64,000 nucleotides of DNA from Dactylosporangium aurantiacum (GCF_000716715.1 NZ_JNYJ01000001.1:62001-126000), one strand, 5' to 3'. Numbered from the stretch's first letter, positions 46,751 to 56,973 are shown. Notes: generated by a model not told the origin, from the sequence alone. Made by a program: numbers and translations.

Positions 46751-48190
46751 GTGCTCACCGTCAAGCAAGGCGCCGCCCTGTCCGTCGGCGCGGTCCTCGG
46801 CACCGGGGTCATCGCGCTGCCGGCCCTCGCCGCGCAGGTCGCCGGCCCGGCCTCGCTCGTGGCCTGGCTCGCGCTGATCGTGCTGTCCGCGCCCCTGGCC
46901 GCCACGTTCGCCGCGCTCGGCGCCCGCTACCCCGACGCCGGCGGCGTCTCCACCTACGTCGCCGAGGCGTTCGGCCCGCGCGCCGCCGCCGTCGTCGGCT
47001 GGACGTTCTACCTGGCCGTCCCGGTCGGGGTGCTGCCCGCCGCGACGTTCGGCGGCGCGTACGTCACCGCGGCGCTCGGCGGCGGCCACCGCACCACGAT
47101 GCTGACCGCCGGCGCCCTCGTGGTGCTGGTCGCCGCGATGAACTTCGGCGGGGTGCGGCTGTCCGGCCCGGTGCAGCTCGGCCTCGCCGCGGTCCTGGCC
47201 GGGCTGCTGCTCGTGGCGACGCTCACCGCGCTGCCGCACGCGAGCCTGGCGAACCTGCGGCCGTTCGCCCCGCACGGCTGGCTCGCGATCGGCCCGGCGA
47301 TGGCGGTGCTCGTGTGGGGGTTCGCCGGCTGGGAGGCGCTCACGTCACTGGCCGCCGACTACCGCGACCCCCGCCGTGACGTGCCCCGCGCCACCTGGAT
47401 CGCGGTCGTCGTGGTCGGCGTGCTGTACCTGCTCGTCGCCACCACCAGCCAGCTCGTCCTCGGTCCTTCCGCCGGTACGGTGCAGGCGCCGCTCGCCGAG
47501 CTGCTCACCATCGGCCTGGGGCATGACGTGAAGCTGCTCACCGCGGTCGTGGCGCTGCTGCTCACCGCCGGCGCGATGAACGCCTACTTCGCCGGCGCGG
47601 CCAAGCTCGGCGCCGCCCTGGGCCGCGACGGCGCCATGCCGGCGTGGCTGGCGAGGGGCGCCGGCGCGGGGCAGGTGCCCCGGCGCTCCCTCGCGGTGGT
47701 GGCCGGGCTGGCCGGGACCTGCCTCGCCGTCGCGGGCCCGCTGGGGGTCGGGTCGGGGCCGCTGCTGCTGGCCACCACCGGGTCGTTCGTCGTGGTGTAC
47801 GTGCTGGGCACCGCCGCCGCCGTCCGGCTTCTCCCGGCCCGCAGCTGGTCACGGCGCACCGCAGTCGTGGCGTTGCTCTGCGTGACGGGACTGCTCGCCC
47901 TGACGGGGTGGTACGTGCTGTGGGCGGCGGGCGTGGCGGTGCTCGCCCTCGGGTACCAGGCGGCCACCGCCCGTCACGCCCGGCGGGTTCAGTCCCGGTT
48001 GGGGTCGATGATGTGCATGGCGGCCTCCTCGGCCGACGCGGCGCCGCCGTCGATGCCGACGTCCGAGCCGATCTCGTCCTTCTCCTCGTCCTCGCCCCAG
48101 CCCTCGTCGGGGGCGACGAGCCGGCCCGCGCGCCGGTCGCCGACCTCCTCGGCGTCGAAGAACTCGTCGGACTCGGTGGTCGTGCCGTAG
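46751..48190 (+). CDS. APC-superfamily amino-acid permease with antisense tail
   Basis: A 479-residue transporter of the amino acid/polyamine/organocation type. It starts VLTVKQGAALSVGAVLGTGVIALPALAAQ (GTG), the conserved first-helix glycine motif, and continues with about 12 helices, including GWEALTSLAADYRDPRRDVPRATW. Normal homologues would end near residue 415; here the frame runs about 65 residues further as a Ser/Pro-rich tail that is the reverse complement of the convergent DUF5709 gene (202-bp overlap). The core is certain; the tail may be the result of a lost stop. Confidence 0.88.
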   Translation: MLTVKQGAALSVGAVLGTGVIALPALAAQVAGPASLVAWLALIVLSAPLAATFAALGARYPDAGGVSTYVAEAFGPRAAAVVGWTFYLAVPVGVLPAATFGGAYVTAALGGGHRTTMLTAGALVVLVAAMNFGGVRLSGPVQLGLAAVLAGLLLVATLTALPHASLANLRPFAPHGWLAIGPAMAVLVWGFAGWEALTSLAADYRDPRRDVPRATWIAVVVVGVLYLLVATTSQLVLGPSAGTVQAPLAELLTIGLGHDVKLLTAVVALLLTAGAMNAYFAGAAKLGAALGRDGAMPAWLARGAGAGQVPRRSLAVVAGLAGTCLAVAGPLGVGSGPLLLATTGSFVVVYVLGTAAAVRLLPARSWSRRTAVVALLCVTGLLALTGWYVLWAAGVAVLALGYQAATARHARRVQSRLGSMMCMAASSADAAPPSMPTSEPISSFSSSSPQPSSGATSRPARRSPTSSASKNSSDSVVVP

Positions 48191-48432
48191 TCGTCGAGGT
48201 CGAGGCGCGCCACCGGGTCCGGCTCCTCCTGCCGCAGCCGCCGGTCCCAGGACTCGCCGCGCTGCGCCTCGGCCTGGGTGACGCCGAACGCGTTGAGCCC
48301 CAGGGGCTTCTCCGGCGGGGAGTAGCCCTCGTCGAGCGCGTCGGCGAGGCCACGGTCGGACAGGGTGTCCTCGGCGGACAGCTGACCCTCGTCGTCCGGC
48401 GCCGGGTCCCAGCTCGCGGTGTCAGAGCTCAT
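47989..48432 (-). CDS. DUF5709-family protein
   Basis: A 147-residue acidic protein, MSSDTASWDPAPDDEGQLSAEDTLSDRGLADALDEGYSPPEKPLGLNAFGVT, the characteristic DUF5709 N-terminal pattern, followed by WDRRLRQEEPDP and an acidic tail to MHIIDPNRD. Function unknown; the family is confined to actinobacteria. GAGGAG precedes the ATG by eight bases. Its 3' half overlaps the convergent permease gene. Confidence 0.88.
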   Translation of the reverse strand: MSSDTASWDPAPDDEGQLSAEDTLSDRGLADALDEGYSPPEKPLGLNAFGVTQAEAQRGESWDRRLRQEEPDPVARLDLDDYGTTTESDEFFDAEEVGDRRAGRLVAPDEGWGEDEEKDEIGSDVGIDGGAASAEEAAMHIIDPNRD

Positions 48433-48459
48433 GATCACGTCTCCTCGGTGGCAGGTCCT

Positions 48460-48495
48460 GTGGTGCCGCCGGGGGTGCATACCCGGCGGCACCAC
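48460..48495. terminator. Hairpin between bglB-like and DUF5709 genes
   Basis: A perfect 14-bp inverted repeat, GTGGTGCCGCCGGG / CCCGGCGGCACCAC, with an eight-base loop, nine bases past the stop of the GH1 gene (minus strand). No T-run; a GC-rich actinobacterial-type terminator that separates the glucan operon from the DUF5709 gene. Confidence 0.75.
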
Positions 48496-48503
48496 CATCG
48501 ACC

Positions 48504-49874
<1,371 letters not shown>

Positions 49875-49928
49875 GGGACGGTTCTCCTCTGAATGCCTGC
49901 TTGAGGACGGGTTACTTGGGGGTCGGGC

Positions 49929-50768
49929 TCACTTGACCGCGCCGGCGGTCAGGCCGGCGACGAAGTACCGCTGCAGCGCCAGGAACCCGGCCACGACCGG
50001 GACGCTGACGACCAGGGACGCGGCCATCACCTGGTTCCAGTACACCTGGAACTGCGTGGAGTACGCCTGCAGACCGACCGCGAGGGTGCGGCTGTCCTGG
50101 TCGGTCATGATCGACGCGAACAGCACCTCGCCCCAGGCGGTCATGAACGCGTACACGGTGACGGCGACGATACCGGGCACCGCGGTCGGCAGGATGACCG
50201 TGAACAGCGTGCGCATCGACCCGGCGCCGTCGACCTGCGCCGCCTCGTCCAGTCCCCGCGGGATCGAGTCGAAGTAGCCGACCAGCATCCAGATCGAGAA
50301 CGGCAGCGAGAACGTCAGGTACGTGATGACCAGCCCGAGCCGCGTCTGGTACAGCTCGAGACCGGTCGCGGTGCCGAGGTTCACGTAGATCAGGAACAGC
50401 GGCAGCAGGAACAGGATGCCGGGGAACATCTGCGTGGACAGCACCGCCACGGAGAACACGCCCCGCCCGCGGAAGCGGTACCGGCTGATCGCGAACGCGG
50501 CGAACACCGCGATCGACACGGAGAACAGCGCCGCCACCGACGCCACGACCACGCTGTTGCGCAGGTAGTTGCCGAGCGGGACGGTGCTCCACATGTCCAC
50601 GAACGCCTGGAAGGTCAGCGTCGACGGCAGCCACGTGAAGTCGTCCTGCACGTCCCGCAGCGGCTTCAACGCCGAGCTCACCATCACGAACAGCGGCGTG
50701 AGCACGAACATCGCCAGGAAGCTCAGCACGATCCAGCGGGCGACCCGCTCGCCCCGGCTCTCACGCAT
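49929..50768 (-). CDS. Sugar ABC transporter permease (MalG type)
   Basis: A 279-residue permease with six helices. The EAA loop that contacts the ATPase reads LDEAAQVDGAGSMRTLFTVILPTAVPG. It begins MRESRGERVARWIVLSFLAMFVLTPLF, overlapping the upstream permease gene by eight bases. With the MalF-type partner and the lipoprotein it forms an importer for oligosaccharides; the ATPase is not encoded here and is presumably a shared MsiK-type protein elsewhere (inference from actinobacterial practice). Confidence 0.93.
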   Translation of the reverse strand: MRESRGERVARWIVLSFLAMFVLTPLFVMVSSALKPLRDVQDDFTWLPSTLTFQAFVDMWSTVPLGNYLRNSVVVASVAALFSVSIAVFAAFAISRYRFRGRGVFSVAVLSTQMFPGILFLLPLFLIYVNLGTATGLELYQTRLGLVITYLTFSLPFSIWMLVGYFDSIPRGLDEAAQVDGAGSMRTLFTVILPTAVPGIVAVTVYAFMTAWGEVLFASIMTDQDSRTLAVGLQAYSTQFQVYWNQVMAASLVVSVPVVAGFLALQRYFVAGLTAGAVK

Positions 50769-51852
50769 GGATCCTCCGGCGGTTCGTGATGATCAGGTAC
50801 ACGGCCGTCACGAGCAGCAGGAACAGCAGCAGGACCACGGACATCGCCGAGCCCATGCCGAAGTCCCAGGTGCTGAACGAGCTGTTGTAGATGTGGATCG
50901 AGATCAGGTCCGCCTCCGGCGGCGCGGAGCCGCCGAACAGCACGTACGGGGTGTTGAAGTCGTTGAACGTCCACAGGAACAGCACCAGCAGCAGCACCTG
51001 GTTGATCGGGCGCAGCGACGGCAGCGTCACCGCGCTCAGCCGCCGCCAGAAGCCGGCGCCGTCGATCGCGGCCGCCTCGTACATCTCCGTCGAGACGTTC
51101 TGCAGCCCCGCGGTGATGCACAGCAGCGCGAACGGCCAGGTCCGCCACACCGACACCACCAGCAGCGCCCAGAAGCTGTTCTCGCCGATGAGCCAGAACG
51201 GCCGCTCCCCGTCGACCAGGCCGAGCTGGTCGACCAGGACGTGGTTGACCAGGCCGGTGTCGCGCTGGAACAGGAACCCCCAGGTGATGACGGCGGCGTA
51301 CACCGGCAGCGCGTACGGGGTCAGGAACAGCGTGCGCAGCAGCGCCCGGCCCCGGAACGGCCGCTGCAGGAACACCGCCGCGGACAGGCCGAACAGCCAT
51401 GACAGGAACACCGACAGCGACGTGTACAGCACGGTGATGACGAACGACCTGGCCAGGGCCCGGCCGGTCTCGCCGTTGACGTCGACGGTCGCGGCGTAGT
51501 TGTCGAGCCCCACGAACGGCGCCGTCGACCAGTCCTGGATGTGGAACTGGGTCAGCTCGAGCAGGCTCATCCACACGCCGGCGAGCATCGGCACGACGTG
51601 GATCGCGATCTCCAGCAGGACGGCCGGCGCGACCAGCAGGTACGGCAGGTACGTGGTGCGCCACAGCCGCCGCCGGCGGCGCTGCCCCTCGCTGAGGCGG
51701 CGCGGTGGCGGGGCGCCGACGGCCCGGGCGTGGTGCTGGCGCACGTCGGGCGCGGCGTGGGTGGGGCGGCGCACCGGCACCGTGGCCGCCCCGCGCGGTC
51801 GTGCGGTCGCGGTGCCGCGGGCGCCCTCCCAGCCGGGGCGGGGGGCGCTCAT
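50761..51852 (-). CDS. Sugar ABC transporter permease (MalF type)
   Basis: A 363-residue permease with a ~65-residue hydrophilic Arg/Pro-rich N-terminus (MSAPRPGWEGARG) before the first helix TTYLPYLLVAPAVLLEIAIHV. The EAA motif is YEAAAIDGAGFWRRLSAVTLPSLRP. The ATG overlaps the stop of the binding-protein gene (ATGA); the longer open frame beyond it is antisense shadow. Part of the beta-glucan oligosaccharide importer. Confidence 0.93.
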   Translation of the reverse strand: MSAPRPGWEGARGTATARPRGAATVPVRRPTHAAPDVRQHHARAVGAPPPRRLSEGQRRRRRLWRTTYLPYLLVAPAVLLEIAIHVVPMLAGVWMSLLELTQFHIQDWSTAPFVGLDNYAATVDVNGETGRALARSFVITVLYTSLSVFLSWLFGLSAAVFLQRPFRGRALLRTLFLTPYALPVYAAVITWGFLFQRDTGLVNHVLVDQLGLVDGERPFWLIGENSFWALLVVSVWRTWPFALLCITAGLQNVSTEMYEAAAIDGAGFWRRLSAVTLPSLRPINQVLLLVLFLWTFNDFNTPYVLFGGSAPPEADLISIHIYNSSFSTWDFGMGSAMSVVLLLFLLLVTAVYLIITNRRRIHA

Positions 51853-53144
51853 CCCTTCATCCGTTGCTCGACGGCGCGCAGCTTCGCGCGGATGCCGGCC
51901 TCGGTGATCGGCTTGTTGTTCGCCGCGTTGGCGAACTGCTCCTTCATCACCGCGCCGACCAGGGTCTCGAACTGGCTCTCGGTGGTGACCTGCGGCAGCG
52001 GCGACGCCGTGGAGCCCAGCACCTCGGCGAGGACCTTCTGCTCCGGCGCCTGGAACGCCGGGTCGGCCAGGGCCGCCTTCACCGACGGCAGCGAGCCGTA
52101 CACCTTGTTCAGGGCGACCTGCTCGGCGTCGCTGGTCATGAACTTCACGAACTCCATCGCGCCCTCCAGGTTCCTGCTGTGCCGGAAGACGGCGATGTTG
52201 ATCCCGGCGACCATGCTGTTGACCCGTTTGCCGCCGGCCGGCGGGTTCGCCGGGAACGGCACGTGGGCGATGCCGTACTCCTCGGGGCTCATGCCCTGCG
52301 CCTGGAACGCCGACCCGGCCGCCTGCCACAGCAGCATCGCCGCCTTGCGGTTGGCGAAGTCCGACAGCGACTCGTTCTTGGCGTACTCGGCGTTGCTCGG
52401 GTTGACGATCTTGTCGACGGCCATGAGGTCGATGTACCGCTTGATCGCCTTGACGTTCTGGTCGGTGTCGAACGTCGGCTTGCCGCTGGCGTCGAACCAC
52501 GCACCGCCGTACTGCTGGCTGAACGTGAACGCGTGGTGCGCGTTCTCCGACGGGTTCGCGCCCTCGACCGCCAGCCCCCACTGCTTGCCGTTGGTGAGGC
52601 GCTTGCCGACCTCGACGAGCTCCTCCCAGGTCGCCGGGGGCTTGCTGATGCCGGCGTCGGCGAACATCCGCTTGTTGTAGTAGAGCGCGTACGACAGCGA
52701 GTACAGCGGCACGGCCGCCGGGGCCTTGCCCGGGGCGCCGGCCGCGGCGAGGGCCGCCGGCACGAACCGGTCCCGGCCGCCGATACGCTCGAACGCCTGC
52801 GGGTCGAACGCGATGAGCGCGTTGGTCGCCTGCAGCGACGCCGACCAGGTGTTGCCGATGTTGACCACGTCGGGGCCGCGCCCGGACGTGGCGGCGGCGA
52901 GGAGCCGGTTGAGCAGGTCCGACCACGGCACGACCTCGACCTTGACGTGGATGCCGGTGCGCTGCTCGAAGCGCTCGAGGACCGGCGCGAGGGTCTGCTT
53001 GTCGAACTCGAGACTGCTGCCCTGGTTGCTCGCCCAGTACGTCAGGGTCCTGGCGTCCGCCACGGGCTCGCCGCACGCCGCGAGCGAACCGGTCAGCAGG
53101 GCGGCCGCCATGAGTAACGCCGCGAGCCTGTGTCGTCCCGACAC
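51849..53144 (-). CDS. Sugar-binding lipoprotein of the ABC importer
   Basis: A 431-residue family 1 extracellular solute-binding protein. The signal peptide RLAALLMAAALLTGSLAAC ends in a lipobox Cys, so it is anchored by Lgt. Typical segments: LTYWASNQGSSLEFDKQTLAPVLERFEQRTGIHVKVEVVPW, PDVVNIGNTWSASLQA, AVPLYSLSYALYYNKRMFADAGI. GTG start. It is the first gene of the operon, preceded by a strong promoter with an overlapping palindrome. Ligand is inferred from the flanking GH55 and GH1 genes. Confidence 0.93.
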   Translation of the reverse strand: MSGRHRLAALLMAAALLTGSLAACGEPVADARTLTYWASNQGSSLEFDKQTLAPVLERFEQRTGIHVKVEVVPWSDLLNRLLAAATSGRGPDVVNIGNTWSASLQATNALIAFDPQAFERIGGRDRFVPAALAAAGAPGKAPAAVPLYSLSYALYYNKRMFADAGISKPPATWEELVEVGKRLTNGKQWGLAVEGANPSENAHHAFTFSQQYGGAWFDASGKPTFDTDQNVKAIKRYIDLMAVDKIVNPSNAEYAKNESLSDFANRKAAMLLWQAAGSAFQAQGMSPEEYGIAHVPFPANPPAGGKRVNSMVAGINIAVFRHSRNLEGAMEFVKFMTSDAEQVALNKVYGSLPSVKAALADPAFQAPEQKVLAEVLGSTASPLPQVTTESQFETLVGAVMKEQFANAANNKPITEAGIRAKLRAVEQRMKG

Positions 53145-53291
53145 GGTGTCTGCCCTTTCGATGGGTGCCGACCGGCGTGCCGAAGCGACCGCAGGGGTTG
53201 GCCGCGGTGTGACGGTCGCGCGCTCGACAGGGTGGGGTGGTGCTGGTCCCAGCCGAACGTGGGGGTGTTGCCGCGACCAGTTTCTATCGAG

Positions 53292-53337
53292 ACTTAAATA
53301 ATGTCGTCATTAAAGTGGGAGGGTGTGCCCGCGTCAA
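53292..53337 (-). promoter_or_regulatory. Promoter and operator of the sugar-importer operon
   Basis: On the minus strand TTGACG (53332-53337) and TTTAAT (53309-53314) are 17 bases apart. An inverted repeat with inner arms AATG-N4-CATT (53300-53311), extended by ACTT...AGT to 53292-53316, overlaps the -10 and transcription start. Such geometry predicts repression; the binding protein is unknown and not encoded in the window. Confidence 0.65.
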
Positions 53338-53409
53338 GGTCGCCGGGCCTTGGTGGTGGGCCGCTCAAAGCGACATTCGGGATTTTTCACGTCGCGATAG
53401 AAGTGTGTC

Positions 53410-53465
53410 TTGACGGCGCGGCAACGTCGGCGTAACACTCGTGGTCCTGAGAGAGCGCTCTCTCA
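53410..53465 (+). promoter_or_regulatory. Promoter and LacI-type operator of the GH55 gene
   Basis: TTGACG (53410-53415) and TAACAC (53433-53438) are 17 bases apart. A perfect 18-bp palindrome, TGAGAGAGCGCTCTCTCA (53448-53465), starts right at the expected transcription start. Its central GAGCGCTC with flanking pyrimidine/purine arms is typical of LacI-family operators controlling actinobacterial glycosidase genes (CebR/CelR class); identity of the repressor is inference. Confidence 0.75.
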
Positions 53466-53647
53466 TGCATGGCAGCCGGCGTGACGATGCCGGCGACCGT
53501 CGACGCACCGCCTTGTGTCAACGGTCTGCTGCCGCTGCTCGTGGCTGTTCATGTTGCCCTGTTCGCACACCGCCCAGATCACGGCCGGGAGGCCACCACC
53601 TCGCCGGTCCGGATCCCCGCCAGGTCCCCCGATCGACAGGCAGGATC

Positions 53648-56344
53648 ATGAGATTTCCCCGAATGTCGCGGTACGCCTCGGCCCACGCCGAGGACTCGCC
53701 GCGCGGTCCCCGTCGCGCTGCCCTGCGCCGGTGGCTGCTCGGCGGCGCCGCCACCCTGATGCTCTCCACCGCCGTCGCCGCGATCGCGCTGCCCAACGCG
53801 AGCGCCGCACCGACCCTGCTGTCGCAGGGCAAGCCCACCACCGCGTCCTCGACGGAGAACGCCGGCACCCCCGCCACCGCCGCCACCGACGGCAACACCG
53901 GCACCCGCTGGGCCAGCGCCTTCAGCGACCCGCAGTGGATCCAGGTCGACCTCGGCGCGCCCGCCACGCTGTCCCAGGTCGTGCTGAACTGGGAGGCCGC
54001 CTCCGGCAAGGCGTTCCAGATCCAGGTCTCCAACGACGCCGCCACGTGGACGCCGGTCTACACCACCACGACCGGCGCCGGCGGCACCCAGACGCTCAAC
54101 GTGAGCGGCACCGGCCGGTACGTGCGGATGTACGGCACCCAGCGCAACACCGCCTACGGCTACTCGCTCTGGGAGTTCCAGGTCTTCGGTGAGGTCAGCC
54201 CGACCGGCCAGACCTGCGGCCCGGCGAACCGCGCCGTGACCCGCCCGACCACCGCGTCCTCGACGGAGAACGCCGGCACCCCCGCCACCGCCGCCACCGA
54301 CGGCAACACCGGCACCCGCTGGTCCAGCGCCGCGTCCGTGCCGCAGTGGATCACCGTCGACCTCGGCGCGTCGTACCAGGTCTGCCGGGTGGTCCTGCGC
54401 TGGGAGGCCGCGTACGCCAACGCCTTCCAGCTCCAGGTCTCCAACGACAACGCCGCGTGGACGCAGGTCTACGCCACCACCACCGGCACCGGCGGCGTGC
54501 AGACCCTCGACGTCACCGGCACCGGCCGCTACGTGCGCGTCAACGCCACCGCCAAGGCGACCCAGTGGGGCGTCTCGCTGTGGGAGTTCGAGGTGTACGT
54601 CCTCGGCGGCGGCTCCACCCCGCCGTCCAGCAGCCCGCCGGTGAGCAGCGGCCCGGTCGAGCCGACCGACCCGAAAAACCCCAACTTCGGCCCCAACGTG
54701 TCCGTCTACGACCCGTCGCAGCAGGCCGCCGCGCAGGCCCGGCTGAACCAGATCTTCGCCGGCCAGGAGACCAACCAGTTCGGCACCGAGCGCTACGCGG
54801 TGCTGTTCAAGCCCGGCAACCACACCATCGACGCCAACATCGGCTTCTACACCCAGGTCGCCGGGCTCGGCTTCTCACCCGACGACACCAACATCAACGG
54901 CCATGTCCGGGCCGAGGCCACCTGGTTCGGCGGCAACGCCACCCAGAACTTCTGGCGCGGCGCCGAGAACCTGTCCGTGACCCTGCCCAACACCGGCAGC
55001 GGCGTGCAGGTCGAGCGCTGGGCCGTCTCGCAGGCCGTGCAGTACCGCCGCATGCACCTGCGCGGGGCCAACAACGAGATCCAGCTCTGGAACGGCGGCG
55101 ACGGCTGGTCCTCCGGCGGTCTCATGGCCGACACCAAGGTCGACGGCCGGGTCGTCTCCGGTTCGCAGCAGCAGTGGTACACCCGCAACAGCGAGCTGGG
55201 CAGCTGGGCCGGTTCCGTCTGGAACATGGTCTTCCAGGGCGTGCAGGGCGCCCCACCGCCGAACTTCCCGAACCCGTCGCACACCGTCATCAACACCACG
55301 CCGCTGCAGCGGGAGAAGCCGTTCCTGTACCTCGACGGCACCGGCACCTACCGCGTGTTCGTCCCGGCGCTGCAGGCCAACACGACCGGCACCAGCTGGT
55401 ACGGCAAGACCCCGGCCGGTTCGTCGATCTCCCTCGACCAGTTCTTCCTGGTCCGCCCCGGCCACACCGCGGCGCAGATCAACGCGGCCCTCGCCGCCGG
55501 CCGGCACCTGCTGGTGACCCCCGGCGTCTACCACCTCAACCAGCCCCTGCAGGTCAACAACCCGAACACCATCATCCTCGGTCTGGGCCTGGCCACGTTC
55601 GTCCCCGACGGCGGCGTCACCGCGATCAAGGTCGCCGACGTCGACGGCGTCAAGCTCGCCGGCATCCTCATCGACGCCGGCACCGTCAACTCGCCCACCC
55701 TGGTCGAGCTCGGCCCGGCCGGCTCCTCGGCGTCGCACGCCGCGAACCCGACCTCGCTGCACGACGTGTACTTCCGCATCGGCGGCGCCCACGTCGGCAA
55801 CGCCACGGTCAGCCTCCAGGTCAACAGCAGCAACGTGATCGGCGACCACATGTGGATCTGGCGCGCCGACCACGGCAACGCCGGCACCTACGGCTGGACC
55901 GTCAGCACGGGCCAGAACGGCATGGTGGTCAACGGCAACAACGTCACCATGTACGGCCTCTTCGTCGAGCACTACCAGCAGTACCAGGTCATCTGGAACG
56001 GCAACGGCGGCCGCACCTACTTCTTCCAGAACGAGATGCCCTACGACCCGCCGAACCAGGCCGCCTGGATGAACGGCTCCACCCGGGGCTGGGCCGCCTA
56101 CAAGGTCGCCGACACGGTCAACACCCATGAGGCGTGGGGCCTGGGCAGCTACTGCTACTTCAACGTCAACCCCGCCGTCGTCGGCGAACGCTCCTTCGAG
56201 ACGCCGGTCAAGTCCGGCATCGCCTTCCACAACATGGTCAGCGTCTCCCTCGGCGGCGTCGGCACGATCAACCACGTCATCAACAACACGGCAGGCCCGG
56301 CCAACACGGCCAACCAGATCATCTACGTGACCAGCGGCCCGTGA
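53648..56344 (+). CDS. Secreted GH55 exo-beta-1,3-glucanase with two CBM32 domains
   Basis: An 898-residue exported enzyme. N-terminus: twin-arginine-like basic stretch GPRRAALRRWLLGGAATLML with a signal region ending NASAAP. Two F5/8-type C (CBM32) sugar-binding domains follow (about 55-180 and 198-318), then a Ser/Pro linker and a family 55 catalytic beta-helix pair (about 335-898). GH55 landmarks: GFYTQVAGLGFSPDDTNING, RWAVSQAVQYRRMHLRGA, QREKPFLYLDGTGTYRVFVPA, GVYHLNQPLQVNNPNTIILGLGLAT and FFQNEMPYDPPNQAAW, whose Glu796 is the likely catalytic acid by resemblance to the characterised Streptomyces laminarinase. Divergent from the importer operon. RBS is weak (AGGA). Confidence 0.93.
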   Translation: MRFPRMSRYASAHAEDSPRGPRRAALRRWLLGGAATLMLSTAVAAIALPNASAAPTLLSQGKPTTASSTENAGTPATAATDGNTGTRWASAFSDPQWIQVDLGAPATLSQVVLNWEAASGKAFQIQVSNDAATWTPVYTTTTGAGGTQTLNVSGTGRYVRMYGTQRNTAYGYSLWEFQVFGEVSPTGQTCGPANRAVTRPTTASSTENAGTPATAATDGNTGTRWSSAASVPQWITVDLGASYQVCRVVLRWEAAYANAFQLQVSNDNAAWTQVYATTTGTGGVQTLDVTGTGRYVRVNATAKATQWGVSLWEFEVYVLGGGSTPPSSSPPVSSGPVEPTDPKNPNFGPNVSVYDPSQQAAAQARLNQIFAGQETNQFGTERYAVLFKPGNHTIDANIGFYTQVAGLGFSPDDTNINGHVRAEATWFGGNATQNFWRGAENLSVTLPNTGSGVQVERWAVSQAVQYRRMHLRGANNEIQLWNGGDGWSSGGLMADTKVDGRVVSGSQQQWYTRNSELGSWAGSVWNMVFQGVQGAPPPNFPNPSHTVINTTPLQREKPFLYLDGTGTYRVFVPALQANTTGTSWYGKTPAGSSISLDQFFLVRPGHTAAQINAALAAGRHLLVTPGVYHLNQPLQVNNPNTIILGLGLATFVPDGGVTAIKVADVDGVKLAGILIDAGTVNSPTLVELGPAGSSASHAANPTSLHDVYFRIGGAHVGNATVSLQVNSSNVIGDHMWIWRADHGNAGTYGWTVSTGQNGMVVNGNNVTMYGLFVEHYQQYQVIWNGNGGRTYFFQNEMPYDPPNQAAWMNGSTRGWAAYKVADTVNTHEAWGLGSYCYFNVNPAVVGERSFETPVKSGIAFHNMVSVSLGGVGTINHVINNTAGPANTANQIIYVTSGP
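53837..54322. repeat. 75-bp identical direct repeats in the two CBM32 domains
   Basis: Positions 53837-53911 and 54248-54322 are identical over 75 bp, both encoding the start of a CBM32 domain (TTASSTENAGTPATAATDG). Flanking parts of the two domains have diverged clearly, so the identity suggests gene conversion or a recent partial duplication. Confidence 0.9.
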
Positions 56345-56387
56345 CGGGCTGCCCGGTGACGTAGCGGGACCCTGCTCAGGAAGCAGT

Positions 56388-56425
56388 CGAGCCGGAAGAC
56401 CTACCCGCCCGGGTCTTCCGGCTCG
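56388..56425. terminator. Terminator hairpin after the GH55 gene
   Basis: A perfect 14-bp stem, CGAGCCGGAAGACC / GGTCTTCCGGCTCG, with a ten-base loop, 43 bases past the GH55 stop. GC-rich and symmetrical; no T-run. Confidence 0.8.
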
Positions 56426-56973
56426 GCGCCTGCGTGCCGACGTCAGGGTCTGCCGCCGTCTGCCGCGCTCGGCCGTTCCGCTGCAGGCTTCGCTGCCGGT
56501 CGAAGACATCCGCCACAAGCCCGGCTCTGCCCCCGGGTTCTTGGCCCTGGACCTCTCAACTTCCGGCCAGGCTTCCGGGCTCTCGGCGCTCGACCTCTCA
56601 CCTTTCGGCGCTCGGCGCTCGGTTCTCGGCCCTTCACCTCTCACCTTTCGGCGCTCGGCTCTCGACCCCTCACCTCTCGGCGCTCGGTTCTCGGCTCCTC
56701 ACCTTCGGCCGACACTCGGCCGGGCCATCGGCGCTGGTCAAGCTCTCAGTTCTCAGCCGCCCTTGAGTTCTCAGCCGCCCTTGAGTTCTCGGCCGAGCTT
56801 GAGTTCTCGGCCGAGCTTGAGTTCTCGGCCGAGCTTGAGTTCTCGGCCCCGCTTGAGTTCTCGGCCGCGCTTCACCCGTCTGTCGGCCCGGTCCAACCGC
56901 CCTGGCCTTCTGTCTCCCTCCGTTGCCGTGCTCGGCTCCTTCCTCGGCACTTTCTGCGCTCGGCGTGTGCCCG
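56426..56973. other. Repeat-rich gap between convergent GH55 and LtrA genes
   Basis: No gene is supported. From about 56570 to 56705 irregular repeats of CTCACCTTTCGGCGCTCGG type alternate with CTCGGTTCTCGG; an 18-bp array follows. Open frames on both strands read as monotonous Ser/Leu/Arg or Leu-Lys-Arg-Gly-Arg-Glu repeats and are artefacts of the period. Confidence 0.75.
56745..56870. repeat. 18-bp tandem array, about 7 units
   Basis: Units of TTGAGTTCTCGGCCGAGC: one partial (56745-56762) and six complete (56763-56870). Three central units (56781-56834) are identical and contain the palindrome CTCGGCCGAG; outer units vary at the last bases (GCCGCCC, GCCCCGC, GCCGCGC). Confidence 0.88.

Larger units (their letters stand above)
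53145..53647. other. 503-bp divergent control region of the glucan locus
   Basis: Contains the two promoters and palindromes described next, an unusually AT-rich island near 53280-53320, and a set of mirrored half-sites: AATGTCG (53301-53307) against CGACATT (53371-53377), and TTCTATCG (53282-53289) against CGATAGAA (53395-53402). The GH55 transcript would have a ~200-base 5' untranslated part. No gene is supported inside. Confidence 0.65.

Noticed and set aside
54875..56644. Minus-strand 589-codon frame opposite the GH55 gene
   Set aside because: Antisense of a gene with strong family match; continues into repeat DNA.
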